Source of the DNA: an uncultured Coriobacteriaceae bacterium | GTDB taxonomy: Bacteria > Actinomycetota > Coriobacteriia > Coriobacteriales > UMGS124 | Direction: 5' to 3' | DNA length: 46,312 nt | Assembly: GCA_900539345.1 (NCBI GenBank) | Contig: UQBS01000017.1 | Coordinates: 1-46,312, forward strand | Shown: positions 32,627 to 42,108 of the stretch, piece by piece | Numbering within the stretch: position 1 is the first letter of the stretch | How the letters are laid out: each line of letters opens with the position of its first letter | Made by a program: the position numbers and the translations under genes | Notes under the pieces: generated by a model | The model's database searches: none | What the model was told of the DNA's origin: nothing | Seen by the model: only the letters and a program-made list of their open reading frames with translations

Positions 32627-35608
32627 ATGGACATGCAGAAAAGCATGACGCGTCGCACGTTCGCCAAAGTGGCGGCCATCGCCGGCGCGGCAGCGGCCTT
32701 CGCCGGTGCGCCCCTTGCGGCTCTTGCCGAGTCGGGGTTGCCGCTTGACAACGAGCTTGTCGAGACCGAGATGGGCGACCAGGGCGACGGCGTGAAGCTC
32801 GTCCGCACCTGCTGCCGTGCCTGCGGCAAGAACGAGTGCGGCGTCATCGTCACCGTGAAGGACGGCCGTGCGGTCAAGGTCGAGGGCGACGCCGAGACGG
32901 CGTTCCACTCGATGGGCAACTGCTGCACCAAGAGCCAGGCGTCCATCCAGGCTGCCTATCACCCCAACCGCGTCTACCACCCCATGAAGCGCACGAACCC
33001 CAAGGGCTCCACCGACCCGGGCTGGGTGCGCATCTCCTGGGATGAGGCATATGACACTATCGCCGAGAAGTTTCAGGAGCTTAAGGACAAGTACGGCGGC
33101 GAATCCATGTTCTTCATGGGCGGTACCTCCCGCATCTGGACCCAGCACGCTTATGGTTCATGGCTTCAGCTTGTTGGCACGCCCAACGCGGTGACCGCCT
33201 GGCAGATTTGCAAGGGCCCGCGCCACATGGCCACCGAGATGGTCTCTGAGTTCGCCTACTCCTGGATGGCCACCACCGACCGTCCCCGCGTCTTTGTCGC
33301 ATGGGGCGGCGCCTCCGAAATCTCCAACTACGACGAGAGCTGTCGTACCACGGTTGATATTGCTACGAGCGCCGACGCTTATGTATCTGTTGACCCGCGC
33401 ATGACCAACCTGGGGCACGAGGCCGACATTCACATGTACCTCAAGCCCGGCACCGACGGTGCCCTTGGTCTCGCGTGGACCAATCTTATTATTCAGAACA
33501 AGCTTTATAAGGACCTGTACGTCAAGCGCTGGACCGACGCCCCCTTCCTCGTGGTCGACGGTATGGAGCCTTCCGGCGGCGTTCCTATTGATCATAAGAT
33601 TGAGTGGGCGAGCGGAAAGCCCATGGCTACACGCCTGCTCAAGGAGTGCGACATCAAAGAGGACGGCAGCCCTCTGCGCTTCATGGTGTGGGACGAGCTC
33701 GCCGGCACCGACGCTGACCACCCGCTACATGAGAACGACCCTTCCGGCCACCTCACCTACTTCGACGCCCAGACGGGCCTGTGGGAGAACGAGCCCGACG
33801 TCGTGTGGGACAAGTTCTACGACAGCCCCCAGCCCAACCTGCCCAAGGGTGTTGTTCCTGGTCGCATCGCTGAGGAGAGCCCGTTCGACCCCGAGATCGA
33901 CCCCGCCATCTACGGCGAGTTCGAGGTCACGCTCAAGGACGGTAAGACCTACTCCATGCAGCCCGTCTGGGAGCTTTATGCCGCTGAGGCCGCCAAGTAT
34001 GACCTCGAAACTGCCTCGCAAATCACCGGCATTCCTGCTGATGAGATTGAGAACGCCTGCCTGACGTGGGCCACGCCCATTGACCCTTCCACGGGCTACG
34101 GCAACGGCGGCCTGCAATACATGCTCGCAGCCGAGCACGCCTGCAACGCCATCCAGAACAACCGCATCTTCGACAACCTCTGCGGCATCACCGGCAACTT
34201 CGACACGCCTGCCGGCATGCGTGGTCCTTCGCTGGGTCTGTATGCAGGCGTCGATGACGCTCAGCCGACGATTACCTCTGGCCACTATGATGGCGTTGAC
34301 TGGAGCCTGTGGACTGAGAAGATCGTTGGCATTGACAAGATTCCGACGCTTGGCTGGTGGCAGCAGTGGGCCGACGCCAACGCCATCGCCGACGCAATGC
34401 TTACGGGCGACCCCTACCCCGTGCGCGGCGGCCTGTGCGAGGCTTCCGGCTTCATGAACCAGGGCAACTCCCTCAAGTACTGGGACGCCCTCAACTCGCT
34501 CGACTTCTTCGTGGTCCAGGACCTGTGGAAGACCCCCACGGTGGGCGCGGCCGACATCGTGCTGCCCGTCCTGCATTGGCTCGAGGTTGATTGCCCGCGC
34601 CTGTCCCAGGGTGCCACCGGCGCCCAGGGCGCAAACTGCCGCTGCATCGAGCCCCCTGCGGACTGCCACTTCGATGTCGACATCATTCTCGAAGTCTATA
34701 AGAGGATGGGCATTCCGTGGGCTGATGACCCCGTTTCGTACGGTCTTCCCGAGGGTGTCCAATGGCCTACCACCGAGCAACTTTACGATCGCACCATCTC
34801 AACGACGGGGCTTACCTGGCAAGAGTACAAAGAGGCCTTCCAGAAGCATGGTTGGTGGGACTGCCGCGCCATCAATCCCGAGGTTTGGGGCACCTACCGT
34901 CGCTACGAGACGGGCAGGATGAGTGCTGTCGGCGAGACCCCCGCGGGCAACCCCATGAAGGGCTTCTCCACGCCCACCCGCAAGCAGGAGCTCTGGTCCA
35001 CCGTCATGGAGACCTACGAGCCCTCGGGCAAGTTCAACCTTCCTACCTGGGAGCCCGCGCCCCGCACCGAGCTCGCCGACCCCTCCATCGTCGAGGAGTG
35101 GCCGTTCCTCATGACCACCGGCCGCCGCATCCCGGTGTACTTCCACTCCGAGCACAGGCAGCTGCCCTGGTGCCGCGAGCTGTGGCCCGTGCCCAAGTGC
35201 GAGATCAACCCCGTCGACGCTGAGAAGCTGGGCGTCACCCAGGGCGACTGGGTGTGGATCGAGTCGCCCGAGGGCAAGGTGCGCCAGACCGTGGACCTGT
35301 ACTACGGCGTGGAGCCCGGCGTCATCAACTGCGAGCACCAGTGGTGGTACCCCGAGCTCGACCAGGCCGGCGGCGGCTTCGAGCTGTCCACCATCAACTG
35401 CCTGGTGACCGGTGACATGCAGGACCCGATCTGCGGCGCGTCCTACCTGCGCGCCTACAACGTCAAGGTCTACAAGGCCACGGCCGACAACTCCCCCTTC
35501 GGCAACCCCGTGCCCTGCGGCGAGGACGGCACGCCCATCATCTGCGATGCCTCCGATGCGCGCCTGCTTGACTGGATGCCCAACTACGAGATTCGAAACG
35601 AGGCGTAA
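32627..35608 (+). CDS. Exported molybdenum oxidoreductase, catechol dehydroxylase-like
   Basis: A 993-residue bis-MGD enzyme of the DMSO reductase superfamily. Twin-arginine signal TRRTFAK (8-14) is processed near LAESG. The [4Fe-4S] motif is TCCRACGKNECG plus C99/C100 followed by TKSQ. ICKGPRH at Cys195-Lys196 sits where the molybdenum ligand is expected. From memory, many stretches match the Eggerthella lenta dopamine/hydrocaffeic acid dehydroxylases (MGNCCTKSQ, QAAYHPNR, PMKRTNPKG, WQICKGPRH, RRIPVYFHSEHRQLPWCREL), so removal of a ring hydroxyl from a catechol is the leading guess; exact substrate unknown. A second ATG at 32633 has better ribosome-binding spacing. Confidence 0.85.
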   Translation: MDMQKSMTRRTFAKVAAIAGAAAAFAGAPLAALAESGLPLDNELVETEMGDQGDGVKLVRTCCRACGKNECGVIVTVKDGRAVKVEGDAETAFHSMGNCCTKSQASIQAAYHPNRVYHPMKRTNPKGSTDPGWVRISWDEAYDTIAEKFQELKDKYGGESMFFMGGTSRIWTQHAYGSWLQLVGTPNAVTAWQICKGPRHMATEMVSEFAYSWMATTDRPRVFVAWGGASEISNYDESCRTTVDIATSADAYVSVDPRMTNLGHEADIHMYLKPGTDGALGLAWTNLIIQNKLYKDLYVKRWTDAPFLVVDGMEPSGGVPIDHKIEWASGKPMATRLLKECDIKEDGSPLRFMVWDELAGTDADHPLHENDPSGHLTYFDAQTGLWENEPDVVWDKFYDSPQPNLPKGVVPGRIAEESPFDPEIDPAIYGEFEVTLKDGKTYSMQPVWELYAAEAAKYDLETASQITGIPADEIENACLTWATPIDPSTGYGNGGLQYMLAAEHACNAIQNNRIFDNLCGITGNFDTPAGMRGPSLGLYAGVDDAQPTITSGHYDGVDWSLWTEKIVGIDKIPTLGWWQQWADANAIADAMLTGDPYPVRGGLCEASGFMNQGNSLKYWDALNSLDFFVVQDLWKTPTVGAADIVLPVLHWLEVDCPRLSQGATGAQGANCRCIEPPADCHFDVDIILEVYKRMGIPWADDPVSYGLPEGVQWPTTEQLYDRTISTTGLTWQEYKEAFQKHGWWDCRAINPEVWGTYRRYETGRMSAVGETPAGNPMKGFSTPTRKQELWSTVMETYEPSGKFNLPTWEPAPRTELADPSIVEEWPFLMTTGRRIPVYFHSEHRQLPWCRELWPVPKCEINPVDAEKLGVTQGDWVWIESPEGKVRQTVDLYYGVEPGVINCEHQWWYPELDQAGGGFELSTINCLVTGDMQDPICGASYLRAYNVKVYKATADNSPFGNPVPCGEDGTPIICDASDARLLDWMPNYEIRNEA

Positions 35609-35611
35609 GCG

Positions 35612-36241
35612 ATGGCACACAAGACTATCGTCACCGACCTGAACCGCTGCGTCGGCTGCCTGGGCTGCATCGTCGCCTGCAAGACGGTCAACGACGTGCG
35701 CGTCGGCTCCTTCCGCAACAAGGTGCTGCGCCAGGGCCCCTTCCCGCGCGAGGAGGGCGGCAACTGGCCCGACGTCGACATGTACTTCCTGCCCGTCTCC
35801 TGCCAGCACTGCGCGAGCCCCGAGTGCGTCACGGTGTGCCCCACCGGCGCTTCGCACATCAACGAGGAGGACGGCACCGTCCAGATCGATAAGGACCAGT
35901 GCATCGGCTGCGGCGCGTGCCTGACGGCCTGCCCCTACGGCTGCCGCTACATCGACGTGGACACCTCGGTGGCAGAGAAGTGCGACCTGTGCGCCTCCAT
36001 CACCTCCGAGGGCGGGCTTCCCCAGTGCGTCACGCAGTGCGGCGGCATGGCCCGCTGGTACGGCGACCTGGACGAGGGCATCGAGTCCTTCAAGGGCCCG
36101 CGCGGCGAGACCCTGGGCGACTTCGTCGAGGAGTTCTCCGAGGACGACCTCTACCGCCTGGACGACGAGGGCAACGCCCCCCAGGGCGTCTACATCCTGC
36201 GCCGCATGGCCTGGCAGGGCGGCGACGTCTCGATGCAGTAG
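35612..36241 (+). CDS. Iron-sulfur electron-transfer subunit (DmsB-like) of molybdoenzyme
   Basis: A 209-residue protein with four cysteine clusters for four [4Fe-4S] centres: CVGCLGCIVAC, CQHCASPECVTVCP, CIGCGACLTACPYGC and CDLC with a later CVTQC. It starts 3 bases after the catalytic gene stop, in an obvious operon. It has no signal of its own and would be exported bound to the catalytic subunit. No membrane anchor (DmsC/NrfD) gene follows, so the quinol-side donor must be elsewhere. Confidence 0.93.
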   Translation: MAHKTIVTDLNRCVGCLGCIVACKTVNDVRVGSFRNKVLRQGPFPREEGGNWPDVDMYFLPVSCQHCASPECVTVCPTGASHINEEDGTVQIDKDQCIGCGACLTACPYGCRYIDVDTSVAEKCDLCASITSEGGLPQCVTQCGGMARWYGDLDEGIESFKGPRGETLGDFVEEFSEDDLYRLDDEGNAPQGVYILRRMAWQGGDVSMQ

Positions 36242-36310
36242 GCTCTGGAGATAAGGTCGGCCGCCCTGCAACTCCTCATACCCCGGCCGGTCTTGCAACC
36301 CAGGACCTAC

Positions 36311-36347
36311 ACGGCCCCGCGAGCCTTGCGCCCGCGGGGCCGTTTTT
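36311..36347 (+). terminator. Terminator of molybdoenzyme operon
   Basis: A perfect 11-bp stem, ACGGCCCCGCG with CGCGGGGCCGT, followed by TTTTT. Confidence 0.93.
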
Positions 36348-36537
36348 GTGTGCCGCAGGGTGCACAGAGCTGTAAAAAGCGCATCACCCCTGAGGTTGTA
36401 TTGTCGTCTGAACAGGGCTTTCGCCCCACGGGTTTGATGCGGACTCGTGGCGTGGTGTGCATTATCGAAATCGTTCACAGCCAAGCGGCACGAGGCCGCC
36501 CGGGCTGAAAGCACGTCATAGCTGAAGGGAAGTAGCA

Positions 36538-38328
36538 ATGTCTCGCACGAACACCACTGCATGCACCCGCCGCTCCTTTGTTGCCGGCTCCGCCGCCACG
36601 GCCGCCCTGGCCAGCGTCGCACCCGTAGCCGCCCTTGCTGAGGAGGCCACTGAGGAGGCTCCCGCCGCAACGCCTGCCAACCGTTGGCAGTCCGAGGCTG
36701 CCGCTGCCTGGCAGACCGCTCCCGAGCCCGTTGCGGAGGACCAGATCACTGACGGCGGCACCTTCGATGTCGTCATCGTCGGCGGTGGCCAGGCCGGTAC
36801 CTGGACTGCCAAGTACGCCGCCAAGAACGGTTTGACCGCTGCTGTCGTGGAGTCTCAGGAGGAAGAGTCCCACATGTACGTCGGCGGCGAGGTCGGCACC
36901 ATCAACAACCCCTGGGCCCTTGCCCACGGCGCAACCGAGATCGACCCCCAGGACTTCATGCGCGAGGTTTATCGCCGCAACCAGGGTCGTTCCAACCAGC
37001 GCATCATCAAGGCCTACGTCGATCATTCCGGCCAGTTCCTGCAGGATGCCATCGAGGAGATGGGCGAGGATTGGATGGACGAGCACGAGCTGCACGTCAC
37101 GAGCTGCCCGCCCGACGACCGCATCGTCATGGACCCCTCCGGCTACAAGTACTACCTGGGCACCGTCATCTTCCGCGACCCCGACATGGCGCTTTCCGAG
37201 TGGCGTTGGAACGAGCTTATGACGAAGATGAAGACCGACTCTCAGGAGGACGGCGCAAAGTGGCTGTTCAATAGCCATGCCGAGTACCTCGAGAAGGATG
37301 CGGACGGCCGCGTTGTTTCCGTTGTCGTCCTCAACCGCGCTGACGGTACCTACAGCCGCCTCACGGCAACCAGGGGCGTCGTCCTCACTGGCGGCGACTT
37401 CGCCGGCAACGTCGACATGATGCGCGACATCAACGACGAGTACCGTCACCTGGCCGAGAGCCTGGGCGACATTGAGCTTGCCGCCGCAATCCCCATGTTC
37501 CTTGAGCGTGACGGCTCCGCCATCGCCATGGGCGTCTGGGCTGGCGGCCACATCGAGGTCGGCCCGCACGCTGGCATGAACACCGGCCAGGCCGGCCCCG
37601 AGGCTCCTTGGGGCCCCGGCTACGTCATGCTCAACCAGCTCGGCAAGCGCTTCTGCGACGAGTGCGCCGGTGGCGCCGAGGGTTCGGCCTATATGGTCCC
37701 CCGCCAGCCCAAGGGTTCGGTTGTGGCCATCGCCGACGCCAACTGGCAGGACCTCGTGTACTCCATGCCTCCCTGCCATGAGGCAGTGGACTACGCCCGC
37801 TCCAAGGGCTGGCCTACCACCGTTGAGAGCATGGAGGCCGTGAAGCCCGGCGACGAGCCCACTACCGCCATTGCCTACTCCAGCCAGCCCGACGTGTACT
37901 GCGCCGAGACGCTCGAGGACCTCGTGCGCGTCGTCGGCTGCTGGAACGAGGACGAGCAGGCTGCGGCTCTCGCCGAGCTCAAGCGCTATCAGGAGATGGC
38001 CGCGGCAGGCCAGGACGACGACTTCGCCAAGGATCCGCGCATCCTTGCCGTCTCGAAGCTCGACACGCCTCCCTTCTATGCCGTCGTGGGCTCCACCACG
38101 GCCATGAACCCCGGCCTGTGCCAGACCTGCGGCCTGGACATCGACGACGAGCACCATGTCCTCGACTTCGACCTGCGCCCCATCCCCGGTCTTTTTGCTG
38201 CGGGCAACAACGCCGGTAACCGTTTCTGCGTGCAGTATGCAACGCCGCTTGCGGGCATGAGCCTGGGCTTCTGCCTCACCGAGGGTCGCCTGCTCGCCGA
38301 GGGCCTGGCCGACGGCTCCATCGCCTAA
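36538..38328 (+). CDS. Exported FAD-binding protein, divergent reductase family member
   Basis: A 596-residue protein: twin-arginine signal (CTRRSFVAGSAA; processed near ALAEE), a ~35-residue Ala/Glu/Pro linker, and a FAD_binding_2 domain from about residue 76 (FDVVIVGGGQAGTWTAKYAA). The substrate half is unusual: GEVGTINNPWALAHG replaces the common GG-S/T loop, and the catalytic-loop region reads GKRFCDECAGGAEG. A CxxC (GLCQTCGLDID) lies near the C-terminus, just before the FAD-binding GLFAAGNNAGNRF. No FMN domain. GAAGGGAAG supports the start. Lies between the molybdoenzyme operon and a membrane LuxR gene; substrate unknown. Confidence 0.87.
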   Translation: MSRTNTTACTRRSFVAGSAATAALASVAPVAALAEEATEEAPAATPANRWQSEAAAAWQTAPEPVAEDQITDGGTFDVVIVGGGQAGTWTAKYAAKNGLTAAVVESQEEESHMYVGGEVGTINNPWALAHGATEIDPQDFMREVYRRNQGRSNQRIIKAYVDHSGQFLQDAIEEMGEDWMDEHELHVTSCPPDDRIVMDPSGYKYYLGTVIFRDPDMALSEWRWNELMTKMKTDSQEDGAKWLFNSHAEYLEKDADGRVVSVVVLNRADGTYSRLTATRGVVLTGGDFAGNVDMMRDINDEYRHLAESLGDIELAAAIPMFLERDGSAIAMGVWAGGHIEVGPHAGMNTGQAGPEAPWGPGYVMLNQLGKRFCDECAGGAEGSAYMVPRQPKGSVVAIADANWQDLVYSMPPCHEAVDYARSKGWPTTVESMEAVKPGDEPTTAIAYSSQPDVYCAETLEDLVRVVGCWNEDEQAAALAELKRYQEMAAAGQDDDFAKDPRILAVSKLDTPPFYAVVGSTTAMNPGLCQTCGLDIDDEHHVLDFDLRPIPGLFAAGNNAGNRFCVQYATPLAGMSLGFCLTEGRLLAEGLADGSIA

Positions 38329-38367
38329 ACAAGGGCATCCTCGCTCCAACCAACAACTGACCCGCTT

Positions 38368-38405
38368 GGGCCGGCCTGTGCAGAGGCGCGCAGGCCGGCC
38401 CTTTT
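38368..38405 (+). terminator. Terminator after FAD-binding protein
   Basis: A perfect 11-bp stem, GGGCCGGCCTG with CAGGCCGGCCC, followed by TTTT. Confidence 0.9.
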
Positions 38406-38516
38406 CGTAGCAGCGTTTTGTGCTTGCTGAAGGGGGCAGCCTCATGCTTTGTGCGAAAGGGCGTCTCCTGCGAACATTTGCGCTATCCTTATCCTGATTG
38501 AGGAAAAGGGGGTCCT

Positions 38517-39953
38517 GTGGCTGGCAATTCCATATGCGAGGGAAAGCCTCGCCCCGCCTTGCTTCCAAGGCCGTTCTATCGTTTTGTGGGGTTCGCCTTC
38601 GTTCAGGCATGGCTCGTGGGGGCCTGTCTGGGTAGGGCTGTGTGCCCTACGCCTGTGCCCTTGGTGGCGTTGATGACCGATGCCGCCTTTCCCACATGCG
38701 CCGGTCTTGCCGCCTCCTCGGCCGTGGTGCTTGCCTGCACGTTGCGCATCGTCCCCCTTTGCCGCAAACGCGTCGCGTGCATGCTTGCCGCCTTGGCATG
38801 CTGCCTGTGCTCGGCGGCCATGGCCTGTTCCTCGTATGGCATATTGCCGGTCGGCACCTTTGCTCCCGCTGCCTTTTTTGCGGGAGCCGCGGTTGGTGTG
38901 CAGGTTTTGGCATGGCAGGAGTTTTTCTCGACCCAGGGTGCGCGTTGCGCCATCACGGGCATGGCCGTCTCATCCGGCATGGGTGCCGCCCTCTTCCTTG
39001 TCTGTGAGTTCCTGCCTCAGCCCTTCGGCGCTGTGCTGTTCGTGTCCCTGCCGATCCTGGGGGAGTTGACCCGCCGCCCACCTGCCGGCACGCGCTTCTT
39101 TTCCACGACGGGCGAGCCGATAAGCACCCGCCAATTGTTTTCCAACATGCTGCGCGACTATTCGCCAAGGATGTATGTGCTATGCGTTCTCGTGACGCTG
39201 GCTTTTAGCTGCGGTTGCTCGCTGACCTCGCCTGACCTGGCGATTCTTGCGGGGCCGGGCGGCGCACTGTTCATCGCCCTTGTGGGTCTTGCCATGTGTG
39301 CATGCTGCGCGGCGGTGCTTCTCACGACCCCCCAGCGCCTCATGCGCCTCTTCTACGTCGCCTTGCCGCTCCTTATGGTCGACGCGGCGCTGCTTGGCTG
39401 GGGTTTCACGGGGATGGGCGCGGTTGAGCTCATGGCGGGTGCGGCTGGTGTGTCGCTTGCATATTGCCTGGTGTGGGCGCTTATGGTGAGTGTCGCCCAG
39501 AGCAAGCGCCTGGCAACTCTGGGCCTTGTGGCCTTCTTGCACACGTCGTGCTTTCTGGGCGTCGTGCTGGGACAGCTTGCGGTGGGCGCCTTGGGCTTTG
39601 ACGTCGTGCGGGGCTCCATTGTCATGCTTGCCTGCCTGGGTGCGGCTGCGCTGCTTTTTGCGGGCTTCAACGGCAAAGTCACGGTGAGTGAGGAGATGTT
39701 CTCGGCTCCGCTGGGCGACCAGCTTGAGCGCGCCGTGTGCGACCTTGCACAAGAGTGCAGCCTCACGCCCCGCGAGGTCGAGGTGCTTCAAGCGTGGTCG
39801 ACGGGCCATAACGCGGCTTATATCGAGCAAAACCTGGGCATTTCGCGCAACACGGTGAAGACTCACCTCAACCATATCTATCAAAAGACTGGCACTGCGG
39901 GCAGGGAAGAGCTGCTGGGCCTTCTCGACCAGCGTAAGGCTTCAATAAAGTAG
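38517..39953 (+). CDS. Membrane-bound LuxR-family regulator (5 of 5)
   Basis: A 478-residue, Cys- and Ala-rich membrane protein (hydrophobic segments about 25-390) with a C-terminal LuxR domain (CSLTPREVEVLQAW, then RNTVKTHLNHIYQKTG). GTG start at 38517 with AAAAGGGGG just upstream. Unlike the other four it is not divergent from a reductase but lies downstream of one on the same strand, after a terminator. Its leader has CATGCTTTGTG at 38443-38453, one base different from an element in front of LuxR 3. Confidence 0.88.
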   Translation: MAGNSICEGKPRPALLPRPFYRFVGFAFVQAWLVGACLGRAVCPTPVPLVALMTDAAFPTCAGLAASSAVVLACTLRIVPLCRKRVACMLAALACCLCSAAMACSSYGILPVGTFAPAAFFAGAAVGVQVLAWQEFFSTQGARCAITGMAVSSGMGAALFLVCEFLPQPFGAVLFVSLPILGELTRRPPAGTRFFSTTGEPISTRQLFSNMLRDYSPRMYVLCVLVTLAFSCGCSLTSPDLAILAGPGGALFIALVGLAMCACCAAVLLTTPQRLMRLFYVALPLLMVDAALLGWGFTGMGAVELMAGAAGVSLAYCLVWALMVSVAQSKRLATLGLVAFLHTSCFLGVVLGQLAVGALGFDVVRGSIVMLACLGAAALLFAGFNGKVTVSEEMFSAPLGDQLERAVCDLAQECSLTPREVEVLQAWSTGHNAAYIEQNLGISRNTVKTHLNHIYQKTGTAGREELLGLLDQRKASIK

Positions 39954-40171
39954 TGCGTGCGCGGCATGTCCCAAGGCCGTATGCGGGGCACGCTATGCCG
40001 CTCGCCGCTCGCGGTGAGTACGTTTGCTGTTCGTTTTGAACCGATGGCGTGAGTTTGGAAACATTTCTGTAACCAGAGAGTCAAGATGCGGTAATCTTTT
40101 CGCTTAACTGCGCTCCATAGCGTATGAAATTCCAAGGGAATGTTCTGCCAAAAGGAAAGGCGATACCTGCG

Positions 40172-41902
40172 ATGTCCCAGACGACCGGCACGGCAAGCGC
40201 ACCCAAGACCGCTTGCGCCGACACGGCTTTCATCACCAAGCTTGGCCTTGAGGGGGCGGAACCTGCGCTCGTGCATGTGGACATGGCTCCCGCCAACCTC
40301 ATCGAGGCATCCGTCGAGCGCCACGAGGGCACCCTTACGAGTACCGGTTCGCTTGCGGTGACCACGGGCGAGTACACGGGCCGTGCCCCGCAGAACCGCT
40401 TCATCGTCGACACGCCCAACGTGCACGACCGCATCGCATGGGGCAAGGTCAACGCCCCCATGGCAACCGAGAACTTCGACCGCATCTACGAGGGCGTTCG
40501 CGCCTATCTTGCCGAGCGTGACACGTATGTCGTGCGTGGCATGGCCGGCGCCGACCGCGCCCATTCGCGCAACTTCGCCGTGGTGTGCGAGAAGCCCCAC
40601 CAGGCCCTCTTCGCCCGCCAGATGCTCGTGAGGCCCGCCGCCGAGGAGCTTGAGTCCTACGAGCCCGATTTCGTGGTGCTTGCCGCCCCCGACTACCGCT
40701 GCAACCCCGAGACCGACGGCACTGCCACTGAGTCGGTCGTGGCCATCAACTTCGAGCGTCGCATCATCATCGTCGCAGGTACCGGCTACTCTGGCGAGAT
40801 CAAGAAGTCCATCTTCTCCACGATGAACTACCTGCTCCCCGTTGAGGACAACGTGCTGTCCATGCACTGCTCCTCCAACGTCGACCCGCAGACGGGCCGC
40901 ACGGCGGTCTTCTTCGGCCTGTCGGGCACCGGCAAGACCACCCTTTCGGCCGACCCCACCCGCAGGCTCATCGGCGACGACGAGCACGGCTGGTCTGACG
41001 AGCACGTCTTCAACATCGAGGGCGGCTGCTACGCCAAGTGCATCGACCTCACCGAAGAGGGCGAGCCGGACATCTACCACGCCATTCGTTTTGGTTCGGT
41101 CACTGAGAACGTCATCATCTCGGCCAGGACCTGCGAGCCCGATTACTCTGACACGCGCATCACGGAGAACACGCGCGTTGCCTACCCCGTCGAGCATATC
41201 GACAACGCCGTGCTCGAGGGCATTGGCACCACGCCTAGCGTCGTCGTCTTCCTCACGGCTGACGCCTTTGGCGTGCTGCCTCCCATCTCGCGTCTCTCTG
41301 AGGAAGCCGCCATGTATCACTTCATGACGGGCTTTACCTCCAAGGTCGCTGGCACCGAGCAGGGCATCAAAGAGCCGGTTCCTACGTTCTCCGCTCTCTT
41401 CGGCGAGCCCTTCATGCCGCTTGACCCGCTTGAGTACGCTGAGATGCTCAAGGAGCGTATCGAGCGCGACCACGCTCGCGTTTACCTGGTCAACACCGGC
41501 TGGACCGGCGGCGGTTACGGCGTGGGCCATCGCATGAAGCTCTCCGCCACCCGCGCCATGGTGCGTGCCGCCCTTTCTGGCGAGCTTGATGAGCAGCCCT
41601 TCAGCCATGACGAGCGTTTCGGCGTCGACGTGCCCCTGAGCTGCCCGGGTGTGGACGCCGCGCTTCTCGACGCCCGCGGCACGTGGGCCGATGGTGCGCA
41701 GTACGACCTTGCTGCCGATCATCTCGCCGACATGTTCCAGAAGAACTTCGCCGCGCGTTACCCCCATGCGCCTGAGGCAGTGCGTCAGGCTGGCCCCAAG
41801 CCTCTCTCGGACGACGTCAAGGAGGCTGACATAGTCAGCTCTGAGCCCATGTGCGACGTTAACTCTACCGCCGGTGTCCGTCTGGACAGCCCGGCAATCT
41901 AG
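40172..41902 (+). CDS. pckA: Phosphoenolpyruvate carboxykinase (ATP)
   Basis: A 576-residue cytosolic enzyme interconverting oxaloacetate and PEP with ATP/ADP. The substrate motif TGRAPQNRFIVD, the P-loop GLSGTGKTTLSAD (Lys255) and the metal region IGDDEHGWSD are all intact. It is ~40 residues longer than E. coli PckA, with extra residues at both ends. The start at 40172 has AAGGAAAGG about 11 bases upstream. In a fermenting or fumarate-respiring anaerobe it may run in the carboxylating direction, supplying C4 acids. Confidence 0.96.
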   Translation: MSQTTGTASAPKTACADTAFITKLGLEGAEPALVHVDMAPANLIEASVERHEGTLTSTGSLAVTTGEYTGRAPQNRFIVDTPNVHDRIAWGKVNAPMATENFDRIYEGVRAYLAERDTYVVRGMAGADRAHSRNFAVVCEKPHQALFARQMLVRPAAEELESYEPDFVVLAAPDYRCNPETDGTATESVVAINFERRIIIVAGTGYSGEIKKSIFSTMNYLLPVEDNVLSMHCSSNVDPQTGRTAVFFGLSGTGKTTLSADPTRRLIGDDEHGWSDEHVFNIEGGCYAKCIDLTEEGEPDIYHAIRFGSVTENVIISARTCEPDYSDTRITENTRVAYPVEHIDNAVLEGIGTTPSVVVFLTADAFGVLPPISRLSEEAAMYHFMTGFTSKVAGTEQGIKEPVPTFSALFGEPFMPLDPLEYAEMLKERIERDHARVYLVNTGWTGGGYGVGHRMKLSATRAMVRAALSGELDEQPFSHDERFGVDVPLSCPGVDAALLDARGTWADGAQYDLAADHLADMFQKNFAARYPHAPEAVRQAGPKPLSDDVKEADIVSSEPMCDVNSTAGVRLDSPAI

Positions 41903-41931
41903 CGCGTCGTCGCAGTTCTTTGCCTGATAGG

Positions 41932-41982
41932 GCCGACCGTCTGCGTCCTTCTCATGGAGTGGCGCGGCGGTCGGCTTTTGTT
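41932..41982 (+). terminator. Terminator of pckA
   Basis: GCCGACCG (41932-41939) pairs with CGGTCGGC (41968-41975), followed by TTTTGTTTT. Confidence 0.85.
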
Positions 41983-42108
41983 TTATACAATCCTTTCGGT
42001 CATAAAAGGCTTCGGCGCGTTGGTGCGCGGCTGAGCCCTTCGGTGTGGGTGTCGCCCCCTTGCCCCATGTCGTCGCTTGAGTGAGGGGCGCGAAAGTCGA
42101 GGTTTTCG

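Noticed and set aside
96..39953. LuxR domains taken as quorum-sensing receptors
   Set aside because: The proteins have no autoinducer-binding domain and no synthase is nearby. The membrane-plus-LuxR architecture and reductase adjacency point to substrate sensing.
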